The notes under the pieces were generated by a model. That model was given only the letters and a program-made list of their open reading frames with translations, had not been told where the DNA came from and did not search any database. Position numbers and translations under genes: made by a program. Positions 25,698 through 34,448 of a DNA stretch of 64,000 nucleotides are shown here, in pieces (within the stretch, counting starts at the first letter, position 1; every line of letters begins with the position of its first letter). The DNA is from Neisseria lactamica (GTDB lineage Bacteria > Pseudomonadota > Gammaproteobacteria > Burkholderiales > Neisseriaceae): positions 62,001 to 126,000 of the forward strand of contig NZ_LR590477.1 of the NCBI RefSeq assembly GCF_901482445.1, in the 5' to 3' direction.

Positions 25698-26693
25698 ATG
25701 TTGAGAAAATTGTTGAAATGGTCTGCCGTTTTTTTGACCGTGGCGGCGGCCGTTTTTGCGGCGCTGCTTTTCGTCCCTAAAGACAACGGCAGGGCATACA
25801 GGATTAAAATTGTTAAAAATCAGGGTATTTCCTCGGTCGGCAGAAAGCTTGCCGAAGACCGCATCGTGTTCAGCAGGTATGTGTTGGCGGCGGCGGCCTA
25901 CGTTTTGGGCGTGCACAACAGGCTGCACACGGGTACGTACAGGCTGCCTTCGGAAGTGTCGGCTTGGGATATTTTGCAGAAAATGCGCGGCGGCAGGCCG
26001 GATTCGGTGACTGTGCAGATTATCGAAGGGTCGCGTTTTGCCCATATGCGCCGAACCATCGACGGCACGCCCGACATCGGACACGATACCAAAGGGTGGA
26101 GCGATGAAAAACTGATGGCGGAAATCGCGCCGGAGGCGGCGGGCGGGAATCCGGAAGGCCGGTTTTTCCCCGACAGCTACGAAGCCGGTGCGGGCGGCAG
26201 CGACCTGCAGATTTACAAGGCGGCATACAGGGCGATGCAACGCCGCCTGAACGAGGCTTGGGCGGGCAGGCAGGAAGGGCTGCCTTATAAAGACCCCTAC
26301 GAAATGCTGATTTTGGCGAGCCTGATCGAGAAGGAAACCGGGCATGAAGCCGACCGCGCCCGTATTGCGTCCGTGTTCGTCAACCGCCTGAAAATCGGTA
26401 TGCGCCTGCAAACCGACCCGTCCGTGATTTACGGGATGGGCGACGCATACAAAGGTAAAATCCGAAAGGCGGATTTGCGCCGCGATACGCCGTACAACAC
26501 TTATACGCGCGCCGGCCTGCCGCCGACCCCGATCGCGCTGCCCGGCAAGGCCGCGCTTGATGCCGCCGCGCACCCGTCCGGCGAGGACTATCTCTATTTT
26601 GTTTCCAAAATGGACGGCACGGGCTTGAGCCGGTTCAGCCGCGATTTGGATGAACACAACGCCGCCGTCCGCAAATATATTTTGAAAAAATAA
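25698..26693 (+). CDS. mltG: Endolytic murein transglycosylase
   Basis: MltG cuts nascent glycan strands at the inner membrane and so sets strand length. A short cytoplasmic start (MLRKLLKW) and one membrane segment (to about residue 27) precede a LysM-like region and the YceG catalytic domain with ILASLIEKETGHEADRARIA (catalytic Glu) and RLQTDPSVIYG. Length 331. The ATG at 25698 sits beyond the divergent promoter region; an open frame further upstream overlaps ampD and is rejected. Confidence 0.94.
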   Translation: MLRKLLKWSAVFLTVAAAVFAALLFVPKDNGRAYRIKIVKNQGISSVGRKLAEDRIVFSRYVLAAAAYVLGVHNRLHTGTYRLPSEVSAWDILQKMRGGRPDSVTVQIIEGSRFAHMRRTIDGTPDIGHDTKGWSDEKLMAEIAPEAAGGNPEGRFFPDSYEAGAGGSDLQIYKAAYRAMQRRLNEAWAGRQEGLPYKDPYEMLILASLIEKETGHEADRARIASVFVNRLKIGMRLQTDPSVIYGMGDAYKGKIRKADLRRDTPYNTYTRAGLPPTPIALPGKAALDAAAHPSGEDYLYFVSKMDGTGLSRFSRDLDEHNAAVRKYILKK

Positions 26694-26978
26694 ACCGCGC
26701 CGCCGGGTTTTCAGACGGCATATCCCGATTCGGGCGCGTGTCTGCAACGGTGCGCCGTTTGCAGGCTGCCTTCGGACGGGAAGCGGGCGTTTCCGCCTTT
26801 TGTCGGATTTTCCGCCGCAAACGGCGGGGTTTCGGATGCAGAGGCATTTTAGAGATTTAACGCGAGGGACGGCATCATCAAGTACCGCCCCGCACGTTGT
26901 CCCGAGGGCGCGCCTGCTTCCGCACAAAATGACAGCCGCCGCAAACGGCGGGGTTTCGACAACCGGAAAGGAATGGAG
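26694..26978. repeat. Intergenic region with a 23-bp direct repeat between mltG and tmk
   Basis: The same 23 bp beginning CCGCCGCAAACGGCGGGG occur at 26812-26834 and 26936-26958, 101 bp apart. Each copy begins with a 6-bp stem (CCGCCG/CGGCGG) and a 4-nt loop. A DUS lies at 26709-26720. No credible gene is seen. Confidence 0.7.
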
Positions 26979-27605
26979 ATGAAGCCGCAATTTATTACTT
27001 TGGACGGCATAGACGGCGCGGGCAAATCCACCAATCTTGCCGCCATCAAAGTATGGTTTGAACGGAGGGGGCTGCCCGTCCTGTTTACGCGCGAACCGGG
27101 CGGTACGGCGTTGGGCGAGGCGTTGCGCGAGATTTTGCTCAATCCGGCAACCAAAGCCGGTTTGCGCGCGGAAACCATGATGATGTTTGCCGCGCGTATG
27201 CAGCACATCGAGGAAGTTATCCTGCCCGCGCTTTCAGACGGCATACACGTCGTGTCCGACCGTTTTACCGACGCGACCTTCGCCTATCAGGGCGGCGGGC
27301 GGGGGATGCCGTCTGAAGACATTGAAATTTTGGAACATTGGGTGCAGGGCGGTTTGAAGCCGGATTTGACCCTGCTGCTGGATGTGCCGCCGGAAGTATC
27401 GATGGCGCGTATCGGGCAAACGCGCGAGAAAGACCGTTTTGAACAAGAAGAGGCCGGGTTTTTCAAGCGCGTGCGCCAAGTGTATCTGCAACGTGCCGGC
27501 AGGCAGCCGGAACGATACGCCGTCATCGACGGCAGCCGGAGTCCGGAAGCGGTCGGGCATCAGATTGAAATGACGTTGGACGGGCATTTCGGATTGAATG
27601 TTTGA
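26979..27605 (+). CDS. tmk: Thymidylate kinase
   Basis: Tmk phosphorylates dTMP to dTDP. P-loop LDGIDGAGKSTNLAAI (residues 8-23), the DR-x motif VVSDRFTDATFAYQGGGRG and the LID region REKDRFEQEEAGFFKRV are present; length is 208 residues. Two ATGs occur at 26973 and 26979; GGAAAGGA is 7 nt from the second and abuts the first, so I prefer MKPQFITLDG. Two DUS are read as codons, giving ALSDGIHVV and GMPSEDIEIL. Confidence 0.95.
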   Translation: MKPQFITLDGIDGAGKSTNLAAIKVWFERRGLPVLFTREPGGTALGEALREILLNPATKAGLRAETMMMFAARMQHIEEVILPALSDGIHVVSDRFTDATFAYQGGGRGMPSEDIEILEHWVQGGLKPDLTLLLDVPPEVSMARIGQTREKDRFEQEEAGFFKRVRQVYLQRAGRQPERYAVIDGSRSPEAVGHQIEMTLDGHFGLNV

Positions 27606-27865
27606 GTTTGAACGAAATGCTGTCTGAAAGTCCGCCGGCATCGTCAAGAAAGATTATTACACAAGTTTCGGGCGTGAAGCCGATAAAGCCGGAACATCAA
27701 AACAAATGCAGCCGGAACGGTATGCGCCGCCCGAAGGATATGATAAGATTACCGCCCCTTACAGAGGCTGTCCGTTAACAGCCGGCTTTGGCGGTTTCAA
27801 ACGCCCGAAGCCGCCCGTTTCAGACCTGCCCGCTGTAAAAACCTCCCGCAAACAGGACCGACATT

Positions 27866-29146
27866 ATGGAAAACTCATTGAAAGAAGCCGCCCTCAAGTT
27901 CCACGAATTACCCGTTCCGGGCAAAATTTCCGTTACTCCGACCAAATCTCTGGCGACCGACAAAGATTTGGCGTTGGCGTACTCTCCGGGCGTAGCCGCC
28001 CCCTGTATGGAAATCCACGCCGATCCTCAAAATGCCTACAAATACACCGCCAAAGGCAATTTGGTTGCCGTGATTTCCAACGGTACGGCCGTTTTGGGCT
28101 TGGGCGACATCGGCGCGCTGGCGGGCAAACCCGTGATGGAAGGCAAAGGCGTATTGTTCAAAAAATTCGCCGGCGTGGATGTGTTCGACATCGAAATCGA
28201 TGAAAAAGACCCGCAAAAACTGGTGGACATCATCGCCGCTTTAGAGCCGACTTTCGGCGGCATCAACCTCGAAGACATCAAAGCGCCCGAGTGTTTCTAC
28301 ATCGAACGCGAATTGCGCAAACGCTGCAAAATCCCTGTATTCCACGACGACCAGCACGGCACGGCCATCATTACCGCCGCCGCCGTATTGAACGCCCTGC
28401 GTTTTACCGGCCGCAAAATCGAAGAAGCGACCTTGGTTTGCTCCGGCGCGGGTGCGGCGGCGATTGCCTGTCTGAACCAACTGCTGGATTTGGGCTTGAA
28501 ACGCGAAAACGTAACCGTTTGCGACTCCAAAGGCGTGATTTACCAAACCCGCGAAGACAAAGACCGCATGGATGAGTCCAAACAGTTCTACGCCATTGAA
28601 GACAACGGCCAACGCGTGCTTGCCGATGCCGTCAAAGGCAAAGATATCTTCTTGGGTCTCTCCGGCGCGAACCTGCTGACCCCGGAAATGTTGAACACGA
28701 TGAACGAAAAACCCATCGTGTTCGCTATGGCCAACCCGAATCCGGAAATCCTGCCGCCGCTGGCGAAAGAAACCCGTTCGGACGTGGTTATCGGCACCGG
28801 CCGTTCAGACTTCCCGAACCAAGTCAACAACGTATTGTGCTTCCCGTTCATCTTCCGCGGCGCGTTGGATGTCGGCGCGACCACCATCAACGAAGAAATG
28901 AAACGCGCCTGCGTGTATGCTTTGGCAGATTTGGCGATGGAAGAAGTAACCGAAGAAGTGGTTGCCGCTTACGGTAAGAAATTCGAATTCGGCGCGGAAT
29001 ACCTGATTCCGACCCCGTTCGATTCCCGCCTGCTGCCGCGCGTCGCTACGGCTGCCGCCAAAGCGGCGATGGAAAGCGGCGTGGCAACTCGTCCGATTGC
29101 AGATTTGGAAGCCTACGCCGCCAAGCTGGGCGGATGGAAGCTGTAA
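27866..29146 (+). CDS. maeB: NADP-dependent malic enzyme, single-domain form
   Basis: The enzyme decarboxylates malate to pyruvate with NADP+. The 426-residue protein holds the malic N-domain (LALAYSPGVAAPCMEIHADP, GNLVAVISNGTAVLGLGDIG) and the Rossmann NAD domain (LVCSGAGAAAIACLNQL). It lacks the C-terminal phosphotransacetylase-like domain found in E. coli MaeB. ATG at 27866 follows AGGA. 27606-27865 upstream shows no gene and a degenerate DUS. Confidence 0.93.
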   Translation: MENSLKEAALKFHELPVPGKISVTPTKSLATDKDLALAYSPGVAAPCMEIHADPQNAYKYTAKGNLVAVISNGTAVLGLGDIGALAGKPVMEGKGVLFKKFAGVDVFDIEIDEKDPQKLVDIIAALEPTFGGINLEDIKAPECFYIERELRKRCKIPVFHDDQHGTAIITAAAVLNALRFTGRKIEEATLVCSGAGAAAIACLNQLLDLGLKRENVTVCDSKGVIYQTREDKDRMDESKQFYAIEDNGQRVLADAVKGKDIFLGLSGANLLTPEMLNTMNEKPIVFAMANPNPEILPPLAKETRSDVVIGTGRSDFPNQVNNVLCFPFIFRGALDVGATTINEEMKRACVYALADLAMEEVTEEVVAAYGKKFEFGAEYLIPTPFDSRLLPRVATAAAKAAMESGVATRPIADLEAYAAKLGGWKL

Positions 29147-29163
29147 GCCGTTTGCGGTTTGAA

Positions 29164-29192
29164 ATGCCGTCTGAACTGTTTTCAGGCGGCAT
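29164..29192. terminator. DUS-type hairpin after the malic enzyme gene
   Basis: ATGCCGTCTGAA (29164-29175) pairs with TTCAGGCGGCAT (29181-29192), one G-T type mismatch, then TTTTG. It lies 18 bp after the stop. Confidence 0.82.
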
Positions 29193-29228
29193 TTTGCTGT
29201 CAGATTGATAAATGAAAGATACTGGAAA

Positions 29229-29504
29229 ATGAAAGAGATGGAGACTGTCCGTTATCATATCGGCGATATGCCCGAGACTTCAAAACCAACCGCCCCCGTT
29301 ATGACGACAGGACAGTGGGTGTTGACGATGATTGTTTTCATGATTCCTTTGGTCAACATCATTATGCTTTTTGTTTGGGCATTCGGCATCGGCAACCCCA
29401 ACCGTGCCAATTTCTGTAAAGCGCAGTTGCTTATTTACCTGATTGGTTTGCTTATCGGTTCGGTCTTGTTTATGGGTTGGTCTGCATTGGGTACGCATTA
29501 TTAA
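29229..29504 (+). CDS. Small membrane protein of unknown function
   Basis: From the ATG at 29229 the 91-residue product has two hydrophobic segments (about 30-52 and 64-84) joined by GIGNPNRANFCKAQLL. The N-terminal 25 residues are hydrophilic. I recognise no named family with certainty. Its stop lies 38 bp ahead of lpxK and an alternative lpxK start would touch it (TTAATG), so cotranscription with lpxK is likely. Confidence 0.65.
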   Translation: MKEMETVRYHIGDMPETSKPTAPVMTTGQWVLTMIVFMIPLVNIIMLFVWAFGIGNPNRANFCKAQLLIYLIGLLIGSVLFMGWSALGTHY

Positions 29505-29542
29505 TGCCCCGGCTGATTCTGCTTCGGGGACTGGTATCGAAT

Positions 29543-30613
29543 ATGCCGAATTATTTTAAACTTCATACCCTTATCGAACGGCATTGGCAAAAACCTTATC
29601 CGGTTTTGTCTTTTCTGCTCAAGCCGCTCTCCGGGCTGTTTGCCAAAATTGCGGCAAAACGGCGGGCGGATTTTTTATCGGGAAAACGGCAAAGCGAAAA
29701 GCTGTCCGTGCCTGTGGTCGTGGTCGGCAATATCCACGCGGGCGGGACGGGGAAAACGCCGATTGCTGCCGCGCTGGTGTCGGGTTTGCAGGAAAAGGGT
29801 GTCAAGGTCGGCATCATCAGCCGGGGTTACGGGCGCAAGAGCAAGGCGGTTCATGTATTGAATGAGAAGAGCCGGGCGGAAGATGCGGGCGACGAGCCTT
29901 TGCTGCTGTTCCGCAAAACCGGCGCGCCGACGGCGGTTGGAGTCAGTCGTGCGGAGGCAGGCAGGGCGTTGCTGGCGGCGCATCCCGATATTGGGCTGAT
30001 TGTGGCGGACGACGGTTTGCAGCATTACGCTCTGCGGCGCGATGTAGAAATTGTTGTGTTTCCGGCGGCGGATACGGGGCGTACGGATTTGGATTTGCTG
30101 CCCAACGGCAGTTTGCGCGAACCTTTGTCGCGGCTGGACTCAGTGGATGCGGTCGTTGTCAGCGGCGGCAAGGCTGATGCGTCGTTTATGCCGTCTGAAA
30201 ATATGTTCCACAGCCGTATCGAAACAGGACAAATTTACCGTTTGAACCGGCCGTCCGAAAAATTGGATTTGGCGGGTTTGGGAAACCAAGCCGTTGCGGC
30301 AGTCGCCGGTATCGCCAAGCCGTCGCGGTTTTTCGATTCGTTGCGGCATATGGGCATCACTTTGAACCAAACCGTCGCGCTGCCCGACCACGCCGATATT
30401 TCGGCGGCAGATCTGCCCGATGCGGACGCGGTGATTATTACAGAAAAGGATGCGGTCAAGTTTTCAGACGGCATTGGTTTGAACCATATATGGGTGCTGC
30501 CCGTTTGTGCGATAATCGAACCTGATTTGGCGGAGTTTGTGCTGGAGCGGTTGGAAGGTGCCGAAGGCCGTCTGAAAGCGCGGTTTGGACGAAGTGATCA
30601 CGGACTGGAATAA
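29543..30613 (+). CDS. lpxK: Tetraacyldisaccharide 4'-kinase
   Basis: LpxK adds the 4'-phosphate of lipid A at the inner membrane. The P-loop variant VVVGNIHAGGTGKTPIAAAL and the IVADDGLQHYALRRDVEIVV block are diagnostic. The 356-residue product is longer at the C-terminus than the meningococcal protein as I recall it (about 344), because the usual stop near the DUS is missed and the frame reads through AEGRLKARFGRSD. Two further DUS are coding (FMPSENMF and KFSDGIGL). Confidence 0.94.
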   Translation: MPNYFKLHTLIERHWQKPYPVLSFLLKPLSGLFAKIAAKRRADFLSGKRQSEKLSVPVVVVGNIHAGGTGKTPIAAALVSGLQEKGVKVGIISRGYGRKSKAVHVLNEKSRAEDAGDEPLLLFRKTGAPTAVGVSRAEAGRALLAAHPDIGLIVADDGLQHYALRRDVEIVVFPAADTGRTDLDLLPNGSLREPLSRLDSVDAVVVSGGKADASFMPSENMFHSRIETGQIYRLNRPSEKLDLAGLGNQAVAAVAGIAKPSRFFDSLRHMGITLNQTVALPDHADISAADLPDADAVIITEKDAVKFSDGIGLNHIWVLPVCAIIEPDLAEFVLERLEGAEGRLKARFGRSDHGLE

Positions 30614-30630
30614 GAACGCCCTACGCCGTC

Positions 30631-30650
30631 ATTCCCGCGCAGGTGGGAAT
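30631..30650. repeat. Isolated dRS3-type repeat
   Basis: ATTCCC-N8-GGGAAT lies 18 bp downstream of lpxK; a degenerate partner occurs near 30710-30727. Solitary dRS3 copies are common in Neisseria. Confidence 0.75.
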
Positions 30651-30781
30651 CCGGATCTTGATTTTTCAGAAATGACCAAGAGGTTTCCGAAGTCCTAAAT
30701 CTCCGGATTCTCGCCTGCGCAGGAATAATGGAAGCCGGTTGTATTTTTTATCTGCATTAATCATTTATTAAAGGATTGGAT

Positions 30782-31362
30782 ATGAAGCTGAAAACCCTGT
30801 TATTACCTTTCGCCTCTTTGGCATTGTGCGCCGGCGCATTTGCCGCCCCGCCCAGCGACGCGTCGCTGGAGCGTTGGTTGGATACGCAGAATTTTGACCG
30901 GGATATAGAAAAAATATGATCGAGGGCTTTAATGCCGGATTTAAACCGTATGCGGACAAAGCCCTTGCCGAAATGCCGGAAGAGAAAAAAGATCAGGCGG
31001 CAAAAGCCTTTAACCGCTATCGTGAGAATGTTTTAAAAGATTTGATTACGCCCGAAGTGAAACAGTCCGTCCGCAATACTTTATTGAAGAATGCCCGTGA
31101 GATATACACGCAAGAAGAAATTGACGGCATGATTGCCTTTTACGGTTCGCCCGTCGGTCAGTCCGTCGTTGCCAAAAATCCGCGCTTAATCAAGAAATCG
31201 ATGAGTGAAATAGCGGTATCTTGGACTGCATTGTCAGGGAAAATCGCGCAACATCATCTGCCCGAGTTTACGGAAGAGTTGCGGCGCATCATCTGCGGCG
31301 GTAAAAATCCCGATGCAGGCTGCAAGCAGGCCGGACAGCTTGGGAAAAGGCATCGGAAATAA
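30782..31362 (+). pseudogene. DUF2059-like exported protein, frameshifted in an A-tract
   Basis: The ATG at 30782 begins a signal peptide (MKLKTLLLPFASLALCAGAF, then AAPP) and runs for 45 codons to a TGA at 30917. The rest continues in another frame from 30916 with the DUF2059 core (EIYTQEEIDGMIAFYGSPVG) to 31362. One extra A in the A6 tract at 30909-30914 would restore a single frame of about 193 residues (GAA AAA AAT ATG ATC GAG). The downstream part has no export signal of its own. The break could be fixed, a sequencing error, or slippage-switched. Confidence 0.8.
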
Positions 31363-31411
31363 ATAATAGCCGTCTGAAATATTGCAGAGGGCATCCGATT
31401 GATTAAACTAT

Positions 31412-31568
31412 TATAGTGGATTAAATTTAAACCAGTACGGCGTTGCCTCGCCTTAGCTCAAAGAGAACGATTCTCTAAGGTGCTGAAGCACCAAGTGAAT
31501 CGGTTCCGTACTATCTGTACTGTCTGCGGCTTCGTCGCCTTGTCCTGATTTAAATTTAATCCACTATA
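31412..31568. repeat. Correia repeat enclosed element (CREE), 157 bp
   Basis: Terminal inverted repeats TATAGTGGATTAAATTT and AAATTTAATCCACTATA bound a core with AGAACGATTCTC, typical of full-length Correia elements. Such elements often carry promoters, IHF sites and RNase III-cut stems. It ends 17 bp before the Trm112-like gene and so may drive that gene and kdsB. Confidence 0.95.
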
Positions 31569-31585
31569 AACTCGAAAGAGACCCT

Positions 31586-31768
31586 ATGGAAAAAAAATTC
31601 TTAGACATCCTCGTCTGCCCCGTTACCAAAGGCAGGCTGGAATATCATCAGGACAAACAGGAATTGTGGAGCCGTCAGGCGAAGCTGGCGTATCCGATTA
31701 AAGACGGCATCCCCTATATGCTGGAAAACGAAGTACGAGCGTTGAGCGAAGAGGAACTCAAAGTATGA
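31586..31768 (+). CDS. Trm112/YcaR-like small protein
   Basis: A 60-residue protein with the family pattern FLDILVCPVTKGRLEYHQ and LAYPIKDGIPYML. Eukaryotic and some bacterial Trm112 proteins activate methyltransferases; the bacterial YcaR form lies beside kdsB, as here, and its function is unclear. Only one Cys is present, so no zinc site. Its stop overlaps the kdsB start by 4 bp (ATGA), indicating coupled translation. Confidence 0.88.
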   Translation: MEKKFLDILVCPVTKGRLEYHQDKQELWSRQAKLAYPIKDGIPYMLENEVRALSEEELKV

Positions 31769-32526
31769 CCGAATTTGTCGTATTGATTCCGGCGCGGCTG
31801 GATTCGTCGCGCCTGCCCGGAAAAGCCTTGGCGGACATCCACGGCAAACCGATGGTCGTGCGCGTTGCCGAACAGGCGGCAAAAAGCAAAGCCGCGCGCG
31901 TCGTCGTTGCCACCGATCATCCCGACATTCAGACGGCCTGTCAGGCGCACGGAGTCGAAGTCGTTATGACTTCAAACCGGCACGAAAGCGGCACGACGCG
32001 CCTTGCCGAAGCCGCCGCCGCGCTGAAGCTGCCGCAGCATCTGGTGGTTGTCAACGTACAGGGCGACGAGCCGCTGATTGCACCCGAACTCATCGACCGC
32101 ACCGCCGAAGTCTTGGTGGAAAACAACGTACAAATGGCGACCGCCGCCCACGAATTGCACGATTTCGACGAGTTTATGAACCCCAACGTCGTCAAAGTCG
32201 TCCTCGACAAAAACCGCAACGCCATCTACTTCAGCCGCGCCCCGATTCCCTATCCGCGCGATGCAATGCGTGCCGGAAAACGCGAAATGCCGTCTGAAAC
32301 CGCCGTCCTGCGCCATATCGGCATCTACGCCTACCGCGCCGGTTTTCTGCAACGCTACGCTGAAATGAGCGTTTCGCCGTTGGAAACCATCGAATCGCTG
32401 GAACAGCTGCGCGTCCTGTGGCACGGTTATCCCATCGCCGTCGAAACCGCCAAAGAAGCCCCCGCCGCCGGCGTAGATACGCAGGAAGATTTGGACAGGG
32501 TTCGCGCTGTATTTCAGACCGTATAA
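31765..32526 (+). CDS. kdsB: 3-deoxy-manno-octulosonate cytidylyltransferase
   Basis: KdsB activates KDO as CMP-KDO for lipooligosaccharide core assembly. The N-terminus FVVLIPARLDSSRLPGKAL is the nucleotide-binding signature, with VNVQGDEPLI and IYFSRAPIPYPRD following; length 253. A DUS at 32287-32298 is translated as REMPSETAVLR. It follows the Trm112-like gene with ATGA overlap. Confidence 0.97.
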   Translation: MTEFVVLIPARLDSSRLPGKALADIHGKPMVVRVAEQAAKSKAARVVVATDHPDIQTACQAHGVEVVMTSNRHESGTTRLAEAAAALKLPQHLVVVNVQGDEPLIAPELIDRTAEVLVENNVQMATAAHELHDFDEFMNPNVVKVVLDKNRNAIYFSRAPIPYPRDAMRAGKREMPSETAVLRHIGIYAYRAGFLQRYAEMSVSPLETIESLEQLRVLWHGYPIAVETAKEAPAAGVDTQEDLDRVRAVFQTV

Positions 32527-32548
32527 AACAGGTTCAAAGGGAAAAGAT

Positions 32549-33064
32549 ATGCAGCAACATATTGAAAAGTGGCAACACTTGAGCCGGGAAGAACAAAAAA
32601 TCCTTGCCGAAGTATGGGGTCTCGTGCAAAACGACGATCAGGAGGTTCACTATGAAATGCTCAAATTGAACGCACCCGACGAAGCCGGCGGCGAATTTTG
32701 GTTCAGAATGGCAGAAACACTCAGCACCCTGCCGCCCAACCGTTCCCTCGACCTTAGAATGAACGGCGGCAGGCTGGCGACCGCCGTATCCATTCTATCG
32801 GTGATGATTGAGGACAATCCCGATATACCGCAGCTTTGGGCGCAGAAAATTACCGCGCTCAATTATTTGGCGCACGGACACAAAGCCCGTGCCGACGGTT
32901 TGGCACAACAGCCCGACAAAGCGGCAGAAGCCAACGAGGAGGAATACCTGACCAAAGCCCTGTCGCAAAACCTGCTGTCAACATTGGATGCGGCACTTGC
33001 ACGTTTTCCTGAAGACGCGTGGTTTCAGGAAATCAAACAGGATGCCCGAAAGCATTTTGCCTGA
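32549..33064 (+). CDS. Conserved hypothetical cytoplasmic protein
   Basis: A 171-residue mostly helical protein with no signal peptide, membrane segment or motif I recognise. It opens MQQHIEKWQHLSREEQKIL and ends in EIKQDARKHFA; several Asp/Glu/Ala helices suggest a TPR-like or helical-bundle fold, which is a guess. AAAAG precedes the ATG, and the 22-bp gap after kdsB makes cotranscription likely. Codon use matches the neighbours. Confidence 0.7.
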   Translation: MQQHIEKWQHLSREEQKILAEVWGLVQNDDQEVHYEMLKLNAPDEAGGEFWFRMAETLSTLPPNRSLDLRMNGGRLATAVSILSVMIEDNPDIPQLWAQKITALNYLAHGHKARADGLAQQPDKAAEANEEEYLTKALSQNLLSTLDAALARFPEDAWFQEIKQDARKHFA

Positions 33065-33182
33065 ACATTCGGCGGACACCGGCGGTAAATTCCCATTCAA
33101 AAGGAAAAGAATGCCGAACCGGGCATCGATAGGGTAAATATCATTTAGTTTCAAAACATTAATATCCGCATTATGTTTTCCC

Positions 33183-33211
33183 TTGACGGTGTCGGGAAAG
33201 TCAATTATAGT
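33183..33211 (+). promoter_or_regulatory. Promoter of tRNA-Ser
   Basis: TTGACG (33183-33188) and TATAGT (33206-33211) are 17 bp apart and 13 bp ahead of the tRNA. Confidence 0.82.
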
Positions 33212-33224
33212 TACGGCTTCCTTA

Positions 33225-33317
33225 GGAGTAATGGCTGAGAGGCTGAAGGCACTTCCCTGCTAAGGAAGCATGTGGGGTCAACCTGCATCGAGGGTTCGAA
33301 TCCCTCTTACTCCGCCA
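33225..33317 (+). tRNA. tRNA-Ser (anticodon GCT)
   Basis: A 93-nt class II tRNA. Acceptor GGAGTAA pairs with TTACTCC, followed by G and the encoded CCA. The anticodon stem CTTCC/GGAAG encloses CTGCTAA with anticodon GCT, reading AGC/AGU. A long variable arm (GCATGTGGGG..CCTGC) and the T loop TTCGAAT are present. Confidence 0.96.
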
Positions 33318-33324
33318 AGATGAG

Positions 33325-33354
33325 AAGACGCTGTATTTTACAGCGTCTTTTTTT
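33325..33354 (+). terminator. Rho-independent terminator after tRNA-Ser
   Basis: AAGACGCTGT and ACAGCGTCTT form a 10-bp stem with a short TTT-rich loop, continuing into a T-run. Confidence 0.9.
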
Positions 33355-33625
33355 ACGCGCCTTGTTGCGGAAGTGCCGATACGCGGTGTTGCCTGCCGTG
33401 CGCTGCCTGGATTTGCAATGTGCCCGCCCGTGCAAAATCCGATTTGACCGACCTGAAGGGCGGGTTTCGGAAGAGCGGGGAATTTTGAGAAACAAAAAAC
33501 TGCACGGCATAATCTTTCCCGGTTTTCATTTTCCGTATTCGCTTATCCGTACCGCAAATGCTATACTGGGAAAAATTTACCGATTGTGTTTTACGGCATA
33601 TTTGCCGATAGGATGGAAGAGACAA

Positions 33626-34411
33626 ATGAGCAGAATCCGGCAGGCTTTTGCCGCTTTAAACGGTGAAAAGGCATTGATTCCTTATATTACGGTTGGAGAC
33701 CCGGATATTGGGGTGACTTTGGCAATAATGCACAGTATGGTTGCAAACGGTGCGGATATTTTAGAGTTGGGCGTGCCGTTTTCCGATCCGATGGCGGACG
33801 GGCCGGTGATTCAGCGTGCGGCGGAACGGGCGTTGGCAAACGGTGTTTCCCTGCGCGATGTCTTGGATGTTGTCAGGAAGTTTCGTGAAACCGACACGCA
33901 AACGCCGGTTGTTTTGATGGGGTATTTGAACCCCATACATAAGATGGGTTATCGGGAGTTTGCACAAGAGGCCGCAAAGGCGGGCGTGGATGGCGTGCTG
34001 ACGGTGGATTCCCCCATCGAAACCATCGATTCTTTATATCGCGAGCTGAAAGGCAGCGGGGTTGACTGTATTTTCCTGATTGCACCGACGACGACTGAAG
34101 GACGCATTAAGACCATTGCACAATTTGCCGGCGGTTTTGTCTATTATGTATCGCTCAAAGGGGTTACGGGTGCGGCAAGTTTGGATACGGATGAAGTTTC
34201 GAGTAGAATAGAGTATTTGCGTCAGTATATCGATATTCCCATCGGTGTCGGTTTCGGTATCAGCAATGCGGAAAGCGCGCGCAAAATCGGCCGGGTTGCC
34301 GACGCGGTTATTGTCGGCAGCCGGATTGTGAAAGAAATCGAAAACAATACGGGCAACGAGGCTGCTGCCGTCGGTGCTTTGGTCAAAGAGTTGAAGGATG
34401 CCGTGCGCTGA
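33626..34411 (+). CDS. trpA: Tryptophan synthase alpha chain
   Basis: TrpA releases indole from indole-3-glycerol phosphate for TrpB. The start at 33626 (MSRIRQAFAALNGEKALIPY) gives 261 residues, the family length; an open frame upstream crosses tRNA-Ser and is rejected. Catalytic residues lie in LELGVPFSDPMADGPVIQ (Glu) and GVDGVLTVDSP, where the family usually has DLP at the catalytic Asp; Val-Asp occurs here instead. trpB is not adjacent, and accD follows 37 bp downstream. Confidence 0.96.
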   Translation: MSRIRQAFAALNGEKALIPYITVGDPDIGVTLAIMHSMVANGADILELGVPFSDPMADGPVIQRAAERALANGVSLRDVLDVVRKFRETDTQTPVVLMGYLNPIHKMGYREFAQEAAKAGVDGVLTVDSPIETIDSLYRELKGSGVDCIFLIAPTTTEGRIKTIAQFAGGFVYYVSLKGVTGAASLDTDEVSSRIEYLRQYIDIPIGVGFGISNAESARKIGRVADAVIVGSRIVKEIENNTGNEAAAVGALVKELKDAVR

Positions 34412-34448
34412 CGGCTGTCCCGCATCCTGAATATTTTAGGAGTTGCCT

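Noticed and set aside
33272..33625. N-terminal extension of trpA across tRNA-Ser
   Set aside because: It runs through the tRNA and its terminator; TrpA starts at 33626 with family length.
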